Of a stretch of DNA of 64,000 nt, positions 54,168 through 62,419 are shown piece after piece. The notes beneath the pieces are model-generated. The model saw only the letters and a list, made by a program, of their open reading frames with translations, ran no database searches and was not told the DNA's origin. Each line of letters starts with the position of its first letter. Within the stretch, counting starts at the first letter, position 1. Where the stretch lies: positions 21,085-85,084 of the forward strand of contig JALESO010000002.1 in assembly GCA_022781925.1 (NCBI GenBank), in the 5' to 3' direction. The stretch is from Lachnospiraceae bacterium (GTDB taxonomy: Bacteria > Bacillota > Clostridia > Lachnospirales > Lachnospiraceae). A program made the translations under genes and the position numbers.

Positions 54168-54632
54168 CTATTTCCTGCTGTGCATCACAAGCACCACGAT
54201 CAGGCTCAGCACCAGTGCACCGCTGCTGTCGATGAGCACGTCTGTAAATCTGCCTGCCCGTCCCGGTACAAACAGCTGATGAAATTCGTCCGTACATGCA
54301 TAACAAAACGTCAGTGCAAAAGATGCAATATTACGCCATTTTCCGCGGATCCCGGATACCCAGAATGCCGTCAGAAACGACGTACACAATATGATGTACT
54401 CTGTCACATGCGCTCCCTTCCGCACCAACGTGGAAAAAACATGCACCAGATCCGTATCCGCAACCGTCGGGAACCAGCCCAGATTTTCCCGTATCTGCAA
54501 AAACATCTGCACAAAAATATTACTTAAATGGGAGGATTGCTCCGCGTGCTGGCTGGAAAAGCTGAAGATCATCACCGCCACAGCGACGGGAAACAGCCAG
54601 ATAAGATACTTCTTTTTACATTCTTTCTTCAT
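54168..54632 (-). CDS. VanZ-like membrane protein
   Basis: 154 residues with four hydrophobic segments. VanZ-family pattern: FSFSSQHAEQSS near the first span, VRKGAHVTEYIILC and TDEFHQLFVPGRAGRFTDVLIDSSGA before the last span. VanZ lowers teicoplanin susceptibility in enterococci; chromosomal VanZ-like proteins have no assigned role. No vancomycin-resistance genes are nearby, so no resistance function should be assumed. Confidence 0.9.
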   Translation of the reverse strand: MKKECKKKYLIWLFPVAVAVMIFSFSSQHAEQSSHLSNIFVQMFLQIRENLGWFPTVADTDLVHVFSTLVRKGAHVTEYIILCTSFLTAFWVSGIRGKWRNIASFALTFCYACTDEFHQLFVPGRAGRFTDVLIDSSGALVLSLIVVLVMHSRK

Positions 54633-54830
54633 TCACAAACCTCTATTCTCACATTGCTCACCAGAATCTGTCCGTTCTGTTTATATGATACGCACATCTT
54701 TCAGATACACATCCGATCGCCTCACAGAGCAATGCGTGTATGCAACAAGTTTATCATCGGCAGGAATCTTCGTCAATGAAGAATGTTCTATATCCGGATA
54801 ACCCAAATGGTATTCTTCCAGGCATCATAA

Positions 54831-54975
54831 ATGTCATTTAAAACAGCATTTTTATGTCATTTAAAATAGAATTTTCATTTTAGCGTCATTCTCTATTGAT
54901 TTTCACTTTTTATACTGATATTATAGAAATCGCTTATTTTAAATATATATGCAGCTTTATTAATGACATTTTAAA
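54831..54975 (+). repeat. Three copies of ATGWCATTTWAAA upstream of the XRE-dehydrogenase fusion
   Basis: ATGTCATTTAAAA at 54831-54843 and 54854-54866 (23 bp apart), and ATGACATTTTAAA at 54963-54975. The first two lie upstream of the promoter -35 and the third lies in the leader. They are likely operator sites, possibly for the fused XRE domain of the first gene. The remaining 54633-54830 stretch shows nothing notable. Confidence 0.55.
54896..54924 (+). promoter_or_regulatory. Promoter of the UDP-uronate operon
   Basis: TTGATT (54896-54901), a 17-bp spacer and TATTAT (54919-54924). Flanked on both sides by the 13-bp repeats. Confidence 0.6.
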
Positions 54976-55013
54976 CAACATTTACCATTGATATCAAAAA
55001 AGGAATATACATT

Positions 55014-56498
55014 ATGAAAAAATTATCTGTGGAAAAGATGATAAACACCATCGTCAAAAGAAGAAAGGAACGGCACCTGACCCAGGCTCAACTCTCCAAG
55101 ATCACTGGAATTCACCGTGGGATGATCGGCAGACTGGAAAATATGGACTATACACCATCCATTGATCAGTTGCAATCCATTGCGAAAGTCCTGGATTTCG
55201 ATATCACGGACCTTTTTGTGGAAGATACATCCCCGGCTGACTCCGCAGCCACGCTGGATCACCCCTATAATATTGCAGTAGCCGGAACCGGTTATGTCGG
55301 TCTGTCCATTGCAACTCTGCTGGCTCAGCACAACCATGTCACTGCAGTGGATATCATTCCGGAAAAAGTAGACCTGATCAACAGCCGGAAATCCCCGATC
55401 CAGGATGACTACATCGAAAAATATCTGGCGGAAAAAGACCTGGATCTGACCGCCACACTGGACGGTGCTTCCGCATACAAAAATGCAGACTTCGTCGTCA
55501 TCGCCGCCCCGACAAACTACGACAACAAAAAGAATTTTTTTGACACTTCTGCCGTAGAAGCTGTTATTGAGCTGGTATTAAGCGTAAATCCGGAAGCCAT
55601 CATGGTCATCAAATCCACGATTCCGGTAGGATATACCGTCTCTGTCCGTGAAAAATATCACACAGAAAATATTATCTTCAGCCCGGAATTTCTGCGGGAA
55701 TCCAAGGCACTGTATGATAATCTGTATCCGTCCCGCATCATCGTATCTACCGATACCGGGAACAAAAAACTGGTGCAGGCGTCCCACATTTTTGCCGCAC
55801 TGCTTCAGGAAGGCGCTGTCAAAAAAGATATCGAAACGTTATTCATGGGATTCACAGAGGCAGAAGCAGTCAAATTATTTGCAAACACCTACCTTGCACT
55901 GCGTGTTTCCTATTTTAATGAGCTGGATACTTATGCAGAAATGAAAGGACTGGACACTCAGGCCATCATCAACGGTGTATGTCTCGATCCACGTATCGGA
56001 ACACACTATAACAATCCAAGCTTCGGATATGGCGGATATTGTCTGCCAAAGGATACCAAACAGCTGCTGGCAAATTACAACGATGTACCGCAGAATATGA
56101 TGTCCGCCATCGTAGAGAGCAACCGGACCAGAAAAGATTTCATTGCAGACCGGGTACTTGAACTTGCCGGTGCCTACGAAGCAAACAGCCAGTGGGATGC
56201 CGCCAGAGAAAAAGAAGTCATCATCGGTGTTTACCGCCTGACCATGAAATCAAACTCCGATAACTTCCGCCAGTCTTCCATCCAGGGTGTCATGAAGCGG
56301 ATCAAGGCGAAAGGTGCAACGGTTGTCATCTATGAACCGACCTTGGAAAACGGAACCACATTCTTCGGAAGCAAAGTCGTCAACGATCTGAAGAAATTCA
56401 AAAAAATGTCACACAGCATCATCGCAAACAGATACAACAGCTGTCTGGATGATGTCAGAGATAAAGTATACACCCGGGATCTGTTCCGCAGAGACTGA
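55014..56498 (+). CDS. XRE DNA-binding domain fused to nucleotide-sugar dehydrogenase (UDP-glucose 6-dehydrogenase type)
   Basis: 494 residues. Residues about 9-68 form an XRE helix-turn-helix ([42 protein letters not shown]). The rest is a UDP-glucose/GDP-mannose dehydrogenase: NAD loop GTGYVGL (91-97), [25 protein letters not shown] (222-229), and [14 protein letters not shown] with the catalytic Cys343. Together with the downstream epimerase it should make UDP-glucuronate, then UDP-galacturonate, for polysaccharide. The fused DNA-binding domain suggests an enzyme that controls its own operon. Start ATG 55014 follows AAGGAA. Confidence 0.93.
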   Translation: MKKLSVEKMINTIVKRRKERHLTQAQLSKITGIHRGMIGRLENMDYTPSIDQLQSIAKVLDFDITDLFVEDTSPADSAATLDHPYNIAVAGTGYVGLSIATLLAQHNHVTAVDIIPEKVDLINSRKSPIQDDYIEKYLAEKDLDLTATLDGASAYKNADFVVIAAPTNYDNKKNFFDTSAVEAVIELVLSVNPEAIMVIKSTIPVGYTVSVREKYHTENIIFSPEFLRESKALYDNLYPSRIIVSTDTGNKKLVQASHIFAALLQEGAVKKDIETLFMGFTEAEAVKLFANTYLALRVSYFNELDTYAEMKGLDTQAIINGVCLDPRIGTHYNNPSFGYGGYCLPKDTKQLLANYNDVPQNMMSAIVESNRTRKDFIADRVLELAGAYEANSQWDAAREKEVIIGVYRLTMKSNSDNFRQSSIQGVMKRIKAKGATVVIYEPTLENGTTFFGSKVVNDLKKFKKMSHSIIANRYNSCLDDVRDKVYTRDLFRRD

Positions 56499-56513
56499 CA
56501 GGAGGTTTTAACC

Positions 56514-57614
56514 ATGCAGAAAATAGCGTTACAACATAAAACAATACTTATCACAGGTTCTGCCGGCTTTATCGGCAGCAACCTTGTACTGGAGCTTTTA
56601 AATACACAGTCTCCGGTCACGATCATCGGACTGGACAACGTCAATGATTATTACGACGTATCCATCAAAGAATGGCGTCTGAAAGAAATTGAGAAATGTG
56701 CGGCAACTCATCCGGATTCCGGTTACAAATTCTACAAAGGAGATCTGGCTGACAAAGCCCTGGTAGATCAGATTTTTGCAGACCACAAACCGGATGTCGT
56801 AGTAAATCTCGCCGCACAGGCCGGTGTCCGCTATTCCATCACCAACCCGGACGCTTATATCCAGTCCAACCTGATCGGTTTCTACAACATTCTGGAGGCC
56901 TGCCGTCATTCCCATGACAATGGTGCCAAAGGAGTCGAACATCTGGTATACGCCTCTTCCTCTTCTGTCTATGGAACCAACAAAAAAGTCCCATACAGCA
57001 CAGAGGACAAAGTCGACAACCCGGTATCTCTCTATGCAGCCACAAAAAAAAGCAATGAGCTGATGGCGCACGCTTATTCCAAACTTTACAACATCCCGTC
57101 CACGGGTTTACGTTTCTTCACCGTATACGAACCGGCGGGAAGACCGGATATGGCTTATTTCGGTTTTACCAACAAACTGTTAAAGGGCGACACCATTCAG
57201 ATCTTCAACTACGGAAACTGCCAACGGGATTTTACTTTTGTCGATGATATCGTAGAAGGCGTCAAACGCGTCATGCAGGGTGCACCGGAAAAGAAAAACG
57301 GAGAAGACGGGCTTCCGATCCCACCCTATGCTGTCTACAACATCGGAAACAGTCATCCGGAAAACCTGCTGGATTTCGTAAATATCTTACAGCAGGAACT
57401 GATCCGCGCAGAAGTCCTTCCGGCAGATTACGACTTTGCCGCACACCGGGAGCTGGTTGCCATGCAGCCCGGCGATGTACCGGTGACTTATGCGGACACT
57501 TCCGCACTGGAACGGGACTATGGCTTCAAACCTGCCACCAGTCTGCGCGACGGACTTCGGAAATTTGCAGAATGGTATAAAGAATTTTATCATAATAAAA
57601 TTACTTCTGTTTAG
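56514..57614 (+). CDS. NAD-dependent epimerase, UDP-glucuronate 4-epimerase-like
   Basis: 366 residues, extended SDR. NAD loop GSAGFIGSNLVLELL (about 15-29), GLDNVNDYYDVSIKEWRL typical of UDP-glucuronate epimerases, catalytic Ser region YASSSSVYG and the YxxxK motif YAATK. The stretch RFFTVYEPAGRPDMA differs from the common RFFTVYGPWGRPDMA at two positions. RDFTFVDDIVEGV is conserved. It is 15 bp downstream of the dehydrogenase with an AGGAGG SD, so the pair forms one operon. The product is probably UDP-galacturonate; exact specificity is inferred. Confidence 0.92.
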   Translation: MQKIALQHKTILITGSAGFIGSNLVLELLNTQSPVTIIGLDNVNDYYDVSIKEWRLKEIEKCAATHPDSGYKFYKGDLADKALVDQIFADHKPDVVVNLAAQAGVRYSITNPDAYIQSNLIGFYNILEACRHSHDNGAKGVEHLVYASSSSVYGTNKKVPYSTEDKVDNPVSLYAATKKSNELMAHAYSKLYNIPSTGLRFFTVYEPAGRPDMAYFGFTNKLLKGDTIQIFNYGNCQRDFTFVDDIVEGVKRVMQGAPEKKNGEDGLPIPPYAVYNIGNSHPENLLDFVNILQQELIRAEVLPADYDFAAHRELVAMQPGDVPVTYADTSALERDYGFKPATSLRDGLRKFAEWYKEFYHNKITSV

Positions 57615-57624
57615 CATCATTTCA

Positions 57625-57680
57625 TAAAAAAGCGATAAAGAAACATATGGTAATCGATATGCTTCCTTATCGCTTTTCTT
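57625..57680. terminator. Bidirectional terminator between the epimerase and trpS
   Basis: AAAAGCGATAA (from 57628) pairs with TTATCGCTTTT (57667-57677), continuing inward through GAA-CATAT/ATATG-TTC. T-runs flank both ends. It serves two convergent genes. Confidence 0.92.
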
Positions 57681-57691
57681 CTTCCAATTAT

Positions 57692-58735
57692 TTAGTCAAA
57701 ATAGTTGATCTGCATTGCAGCACGTACATCATTCAATGTCGCTGCTGCTTTCTTCTCAGCAACTTCTGTACCGGCTTTCAGGATATCATATACAGCCGGA
57801 ATCCGCTGCTCCCACATTTTACGTCTCTCACGGATCGGTGCCAGTTCCTCCTGAAGTACATTGTTCAGGAATTTCTTCACTTTGACATCACCGAGACCAC
57901 CGCGGGTATAGTGTGCTTTCAGCTCGTCCAGATTCTGGTAATCCGGCAGATACTCTGCAAAATGTTCCGGTTTGCTGAAAGCATCCAGATAAATAAATAC
58001 CGGATTTCCCTCTACTTTACCCGGATCTTCCACACGCAGATGGTTCGGATCTGTGAACATGGACATTACTTTTTTCTTGATCTCATCCGGTTCATCGGAC
58101 AGATAGATACAGTTTCCGAGGGATTTGCTCATTTTTGCCTTGCCATCGATACCCGGCAGACGTAAGCATGCCTGATTGGTCGGCAGTACAATCTCCGGCT
58201 CTGTCAGTGTCTCACCATACACGCTGTTGAATTTGTGTACGATTTCTTTACACTGCTCGATCATCGGCATCTGATCCTCACCAGCCGGAACGGTCGTGGC
58301 ACGGAATGCCGTGATATCTGCTGCCTGGCTGATTGGATAACAGAAGAAACCTACCGGAATACTGGATTCAAAGTTTTTCTGCTGAATCTCTGCTTTTACC
58401 GTCGGATTTCTCTGAACTCTGGATACAGTAACCAGATTCATATAATAAAATGTCAGTTCCGTCAGTTCCGGAACCATAGACTGGATAAAGATCGTCGCTT
58501 TCTCCGGATCGATACCACATGCCAGATAATCCAGTGCTACCTGAATGATGTTCTGACGAACTTTCTCCGGATGCTCCGCATTATCGGTCAGTGCCTGCGC
58601 ATCTGCTATCATAATATAAACTTCATCATACAGTCCGGAATTCTGCAGACGAACTCTTTCTTTTAATGATCCCACGTAATGTCCGACATGAAGACGGCCT
58701 GTCGGGCGATCACCTGTCAAAATAATTTTACTCAT
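57692..58735 (-). CDS. trpS: Tryptophan--tRNA ligase
   Basis: Class I aminoacyl-tRNA synthetase, 347 residues. The HIGH-type motif is in [15 protein letters not shown] (10-24) and the KMSKS motif is in [11 protein letters not shown] (about 200-210). [18 protein letters not shown] and [10 protein letters not shown] form the Trp/ATP pocket region. Transcribed alone from a TTGACG-17-TATAAT promoter; the leader is too short for a T-box, unlike many Firmicutes trpS genes. Confidence 0.97.
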   Translation of the reverse strand: MSKIILTGDRPTGRLHVGHYVGSLKERVRLQNSGLYDEVYIMIADAQALTDNAEHPEKVRQNIIQVALDYLACGIDPEKATIFIQSMVPELTELTFYYMNLVTVSRVQRNPTVKAEIQQKNFESSIPVGFFCYPISQAADITAFRATTVPAGEDQMPMIEQCKEIVHKFNSVYGETLTEPEIVLPTNQACLRLPGIDGKAKMSKSLGNCIYLSDEPDEIKKKVMSMFTDPNHLRVEDPGKVEGNPVFIYLDAFSKPEHFAEYLPDYQNLDELKAHYTRGGLGDVKVKKFLNNVLQEELAPIRERRKMWEQRIPAVYDILKAGTEVAEKKAAATLNDVRAAMQINYFD

Positions 58736-58761
58736 TTTTGCTACTCCTTTACATACCTTGT

Positions 58762-58790
58762 ATTATATGACACCAGAGCTTTATCGTCAA
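58762..58790 (-). promoter_or_regulatory. Promoter of trpS
   Basis: On the minus strand, TTGACG (58785-58790), a 17-bp spacer and TATAAT (58762-58767), about 27 bp before the start codon. Confidence 0.8.
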
Positions 58791-58940
58791 CAGAGGGAGC
58801 GTTTTTTCTCCGCCTTCTCCCCGAAAAAACAATGAAAAAAGAACACTTTCGCCACTCTGTATGTTTCTTTTTCCGCTTTCCGCATGTTATAATATAGGTG
58901 TGAAAAAGACTCTCACAATCTCAAGGAAGAAGGTGTTACT

Positions 58941-59528
58941 ATGAAACAGACGATCATTACCATCAGTCGTGAATTTGGCAGCGGCGGCCATTTTATTGGG
59001 GAAGAAATAGCAAAACGGCTGAACATTCCATTCTATGACAAAGACATCATTGAGCAGATTGCAGAAAAGACCGGTTTCTCTGAAGATTTTGTCAGAGAAC
59101 AGTCCGAGTACGCGCCTTCCAAAAATATGTTTGCCTATGCATTTGTCGGCCGTGACCACACCGGAAGTTCGCTTTCCGATCAGGTCTATGCCGCACAGAC
59201 ACAGGTCATTCGTGATCTTGCCGAAGAAGGCTCCTGTGTCATCATCGGACGCTGTGCCGACTATATTTTGAAAGACCGCCCGGATACCTATCATATCTTC
59301 GCCTATGGCGATGAATATGAAAAAATATCCCGCACACAGCAGCTTTTCAACGTATCCGAAAAAGAGGCACGCGCCATGAACCGTGACATGGACAAAAAAA
59401 GACGCCTCCACTACGAATACTACACCGATCGTAAATGGGGCGATCCAAGAAATCACTGCATGTGCTTGAATACCAGTGCCCTTGATATGGAGCGCTGCAT
59501 CCAGTACATTTTAGAGTTATTCCAATAA
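58941..59528 (+). CDS. Cytidylate-kinase-like family protein
   Basis: 195 residues, P-loop kinase fold. ITISREFGSGGHFIGEEIAKRL (8-29) contains the modified P-loop (GSGGHFIG) of the Cytidylate_kin2 group; CVIIGRCADYIL and RRLHYEYYTDRKWGDPRNHC (LID/NMP region) follow. It is not the housekeeping Cmk. Substrate unknown. An extended -10 (TG-T-TATAAT, 58888-58893) lies about 48 bp before ATG 58941. Divergent from trpS. Confidence 0.9.
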   Translation: MKQTIITISREFGSGGHFIGEEIAKRLNIPFYDKDIIEQIAEKTGFSEDFVREQSEYAPSKNMFAYAFVGRDHTGSSLSDQVYAAQTQVIRDLAEEGSCVIIGRCADYILKDRPDTYHIFAYGDEYEKISRTQQLFNVSEKEARAMNRDMDKKRRLHYEYYTDRKWGDPRNHCMCLNTSALDMERCIQYILELFQ

Positions 59529-59566
59529 TTCACCCGAAAAAATTAACTGCTTAATATAACTTAATC

Positions 59567-59591
59567 TATCAGAATCATTTGTTCTGATAGT
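59567..59591 (+). other. Hairpin after the cytidylate-kinase-like gene
   Basis: CTATCAGAA (59567-59575) and TTCTGATAG (59583-59591) are exact inverted repeats around a 7-base loop. No T-run follows, so it is probably a stabilising 3' hairpin or a weak terminator. Confidence 0.5.
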
Positions 59592-59666
59592 GCAACATGA
59601 AAAATATTTTATAATCCGAAATGAATCGGCAACATTGCCGTAATTATCTGTCACTTATACTTATAG

Positions 59667-59709
59667 AGAAACTGCATGGAAGCTGTTGTCAGAATCCATG
59701 CAGTTTTCT
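59667..59709. terminator. Bidirectional terminator between the cytidylate-kinase-like gene and thiN
   Basis: GAAACTGCATGGA and TCCATGCAGTTTTC form an 11-bp stem with a 14-base loop, T-rich on both exits. The rest of the 276-bp gap is AT-rich and carries no gene. Confidence 0.85.
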
Positions 59710-59804
59710 ATGTCCAATATATATTTTTTATGTATACATGTATTTTATGTACCAAAACTCTGAAAAACACATACCAGCCTGCGCTGCCTTGAATACGCTG
59801 GTCT

Positions 59805-60452
59805 CTAATCTCTGGACTCGATCACCAGCAAAATGCCTTCCCGGCAGGTAATCGTCCCCGTCTCCGCCTCTAGTTCATTGCTCACGCCCCGGGCGATCCC
59901 ACTGACCAGTGTAAAATCCTCCACCTCGTAGGCAAATCCCTTTAACGTAATACCGATAACCTCCGGTGTAAAAGGAAGCAGCGACACATATTTGCCAAAC
60001 TGATCGGACTTTTTCAATTCCGCCTGTCCCTGTACCATACGGATCCGGTTGTGCGCATCCACGATCTGACAGGAAACACCTTTGTCCATCGCCAGCTTCA
60101 GCATCTGGATATTTCCCATCACATGGTCCATGCGGGTTCCGGTAGCTCCGATCATCGTAACCGTATCCGCTCCTGCCGCAATGGCACGAAGCAGCGCCAG
60201 TTCCGTATCCGTCTCATCCTTATGCGTCGGAAACTGCTCCATCCGTTCCGGACATTTCTCCTTAAAATAAGAGTAAGACGCATCATCCACCGAATCAAAA
60301 TCCCCAAGGATCAGATCCGGCAGAATCCCGGCCGCATGACAGAACTTCATACCTGCGTCTGCACACACCACATAATCCCATGTATACCTTTTTATATATT
60401 CACATGCAAACTTATAATCAATACTTCCACCTGTAACAATTAGTACATTCAC
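59805..60452 (-). CDS. thiN: Thiamine pyrophosphokinase
   Basis: Transfers pyrophosphate from ATP to thiamine, 215 residues from GTG 60452 (GAGGTG SD six bases upstream); a longer frame to 60509 begins inside the tandem repeats and is not used. Family motifs: CADAGMKFCHAAGILPDLI, LGDFDSVDD, THKDETDTELAL and GATGTRMDHVMGN. Last gene of the prkC-rsgA-rpe-thiN order known from Bacillus, but separated from rpe by 325 bp of repeats. Confidence 0.95.
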   Translation of the reverse strand: MNVLIVTGGSIDYKFACEYIKRYTWDYVVCADAGMKFCHAAGILPDLILGDFDSVDDASYSYFKEKCPERMEQFPTHKDETDTELALLRAIAAGADTVTMIGATGTRMDHVMGNIQMLKLAMDKGVSCQIVDAHNRIRMVQGQAELKKSDQFGKYVSLLPFTPEVIGITLKGFAYEVEDFTLVSGIARGVSNELEAETGTITCREGILLVIESRD

Positions 60453-60490
60453 TATTTTCACCTCTTTCGTCAATAAAAACTTCCCGCCTG

Positions 60491-60615
60491 TTGTCCAATA
60501 TCGTATCACACATAACTTTTATTTGACGTTGCTCAATATCGTACGATGTACAACCTTTATTGGCCGTTGCTCAATATCGTACGATGTATAACCTTTATTG
60601 ACCGTTGCTCGATAC
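60491..60615. repeat. 38-bp tandem repeats upstream of thiN
   Basis: Units start at 60491, 60529, 60567 and 60605 (the last partial), an exact 38-bp period. The core of units 2 and 3 is TTGCTCAATATCGTACGATG followed by TA-[C/T]-AACCTTTATTG; unit 1 is diverged. Each unit holds the palindrome ATCGTACGAT. No spacers between units, so it is not a CRISPR. Confidence 0.88.
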
Positions 60616-60623
60616 ATGAAAAC

Positions 60624-60703
60624 GACAGTGGCAGGTAAGATTTGATTTTCTAAGCAAAGGCGTCTCAGCCTTGCGTGACAATCAAATTTACCAGTCCACT
60701 GCC
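60624..60703. repeat. 80-nt imperfect palindrome between rpe and thiN
   Basis: The left arm has CAGTGG, GGTAA, ATTTGATT and GCAAAGGC; the right arm has their complements GCCTTGC, AATCAAAT, TTACC and CCACTG in reverse order. The whole folds into one long hairpin with small bulges. It resembles a mobile palindromic unit or a structured leader RNA. Confidence 0.75.
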
Positions 60704-60706
60704 GAT

Positions 60707-60777
60707 CACAACCTGCCGCAACGGCCTCTCAAACTAACATTCCACAACCTGCCGCAACGGCCTCACACATTAACGTA
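60707..60777. repeat. Direct repeat of CACAACCTGCCGCAACGGCCTC
   Basis: Two exact 22-bp copies at 60707-60728 and 60743-60764, a 36-bp period, directly after the rpe stop. Part of the repeat-rich rpe-thiN gap. Confidence 0.8.
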
Positions 60778-61431
60778 CTATTTCTCCATAATTTTCAGGA
60801 AACCTTCCACATTTTCCCTGATATCACCTTTAAACACTGCGGTTCCTGCCACGATGATATTTGCACCGGCATCCAGCACTTCCTGCACATTGTTCAGTGA
60901 CACGCCGCCGTCTACCTCGATATCAGCCTGACAGTGCTTCTCTTCCATCATCTTTTTCAGATCACGGATTTTCTGTGTGGTGTACGGAATATACTTCTGT
61001 CCGCCAAATCCCGGATTGACACTCATCAGAAGTACCATATCACACTCCGACAGAATATAATCCAGCACAGATAACGGTGTGGCCGGATTCAATGCCACGC
61101 CTGCCAGCACACCACGGTCTTTGATGGCATGCAGGGTACGATCCAGATGCTTGCACGCTTCTGCATGCACCGTGATCAGATCTGCTCCGGCATCCACGAA
61201 TTCATCGATATAACGCACCGGCTCATCAATCATCAGATGCACATCAAAAATACGGTCCGTACATTTCCGGATGGATTTGATCACCGGAAGTCCGAAGGAA
61301 ATACTCGGCACAAAGCTTCCGTCCATTACATCGATATGCACATACTGTGCACCTGCCTCATCCAGCATTTTTACCTGTTCGCCCAGAATGGAAAAATCTG
61401 ATGCAAGCAGTGAAGGTGATAAACAATTCAT
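60778..61431 (-). CDS. rpe: Ribulose-phosphate 3-epimerase
   Basis: TIM-barrel epimerase of the pentose phosphate pathway, 217 residues. LSPSLLASDFSILGEQV at the start, HIDVMDGSFVPSISFG (metal His and Asp), FDVHLMI, SVNPGFGGQKYIP and IEVDGGVSLNN (catalytic Asp). Starts ATG 61431 downstream of rsgA; the 52-bp gap contains three copies of TTTTATTAATRC-like AT-rich sequence. It also consumes the xylulose 5-phosphate branch fed by the ara genes. Confidence 0.97.
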   Translation of the reverse strand: MNCLSPSLLASDFSILGEQVKMLDEAGAQYVHIDVMDGSFVPSISFGLPVIKSIRKCTDRIFDVHLMIDEPVRYIDEFVDAGADLITVHAEACKHLDRTLHAIKDRGVLAGVALNPATPLSVLDYILSECDMVLLMSVNPGFGGQKYIPYTTQKIRDLKKMMEEKHCQADIEVDGGVSLNNVQEVLDAGANIIVAGTAVFKGDIRENVEGFLKIMEK

Positions 61432-61483
61432 TTTCTATACTCCTCGTTTCTTATTAATTAATACTTTTTATTAATGCCTTTTA

Positions 61484-62365
61484 TTAATACTTTCTTTTAT
61501 CTTTCAGTTCATTATAAATCTGTAAATAGTTATTGTATCGGCTCTGGCTGATCTTCCCCTCCGCCAGCGCTTCTTTCACGCCGCAGACCGGCTCACCGAT
61601 GTGGCTGCATCCGGTAAAACGGCAGTTCTGTTCATACTCCGCAAATTCCGGGAACAGTGTTCCCAACGTCTCTTTTTCGAAGAAGTCCACCGCCAGGGAG
61701 CTGAATCCCGGCGTATCAAAAATATAGGTCTGCTCATTCAGCAGGATCAGCTGTGAATGTCGTGTGGTATGTTTGCCGCGCTGGATCTTCTCACTGATCT
61801 CACCGGTCTCCATCTGTACTTCCGGAGCCAGCAGATTGATCAGTGTGGATTTACCGACACCGGACGGACCTGCCACAGTGGTCGTTTTTCCTTCCAGTGC
61901 TGCACGCAGCGGTTCAATGCCCTCCTGCTGTCTGGCACTGACAAAAAACAGCGGATATCCACTGGTTTCGTAAGCATCCCGCAGTTCCTGAATCTCCGTC
62001 TCAGAAGCCAGATCTTCTTTATTAAAACAGATCAGCGTCGGTACTTCCTGCTGTTCCATCATCAGTAAAAAACGATCCAGCAGATTCAGGTTCGGCTTTG
62101 GGGATGTACCCGCAAAAATCACAAGTGCCTGATCCACGTTGGCAACCGCCGGGCGGATCAGTGCATTTTTGCGGGGCAGGATCTCCACCACATTTCCTTT
62201 TTTCTCTTCTTCATCAATAATATCAATGGACACGTTATCTCCCACCAGCGGTTTCATCTTCTTCTGGCGGAATGCGCCCTTTGCCTTACATTCATAGATA
62301 CCGGATCCTGCTACTGACACGTAGTAGAATCCGGCAATCCCTTTTACAATCTTTCCATGTTTCAT
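61484..62365 (-). CDS. rsgA: Ribosome small-subunit-dependent GTPase RsgA
   Basis: Circularly permuted GTPase for 30S maturation, about 293 residues. An N-terminal OB fold (MKHGKIVKGIAGFYYVSV; LVGDNVSIDI) is followed by the permuted G motifs: ICFNKEDL (G4) before GPSGVGKSTL (G1), GKHTTRH (G2) and FDTPGFSS (G3). A C-terminal zinc site reads CRFTGCSHIGEPVCGV. An ATG three codons earlier (62374) is an alternative start; SD spacing does not settle it. Lies 54 bp after prkC. Confidence 0.96.
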   Translation of the reverse strand: MKHGKIVKGIAGFYYVSVAGSGIYECKAKGAFRQKKMKPLVGDNVSIDIIDEEEKKGNVVEILPRKNALIRPAVANVDQALVIFAGTSPKPNLNLLDRFLLMMEQQEVPTLICFNKEDLASETEIQELRDAYETSGYPLFFVSARQQEGIEPLRAALEGKTTTVAGPSGVGKSTLINLLAPEVQMETGEISEKIQRGKHTTRHSQLILLNEQTYIFDTPGFSSLAVDFFEKETLGTLFPEFAEYEQNCRFTGCSHIGEPVCGVKEALAEGKISQSRYNNYLQIYNELKDKRKY

Positions 62366-62419
62366 TTTGCACATTACTCTTCTATGCTGTCATTATTTTC
62401 TGCAATCTCCTGCTATTCC

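Noticed and set aside
54168..54632. VanZ-like gene as evidence of glycopeptide resistance
   Set aside because: No vanHAX or regulators in the window; chromosomal VanZ-like proteins are common and unassigned.
58736..58940. Possible T-box leader for trpS
   Set aside because: The consensus-like promoter lies only about 27 bp before the start codon, leaving no room for a T-box.
59621..59851. Plus-strand 76-residue frame after the cytidylate-kinase-like gene
   Set aside because: Crosses a bidirectional terminator and runs into thiN antisense; no SD.
60491..60777. Possible CRISPR array
   Set aside because: The 38-bp units abut without variable spacers and the 36-bp unit occurs only twice; no cas genes nearby.
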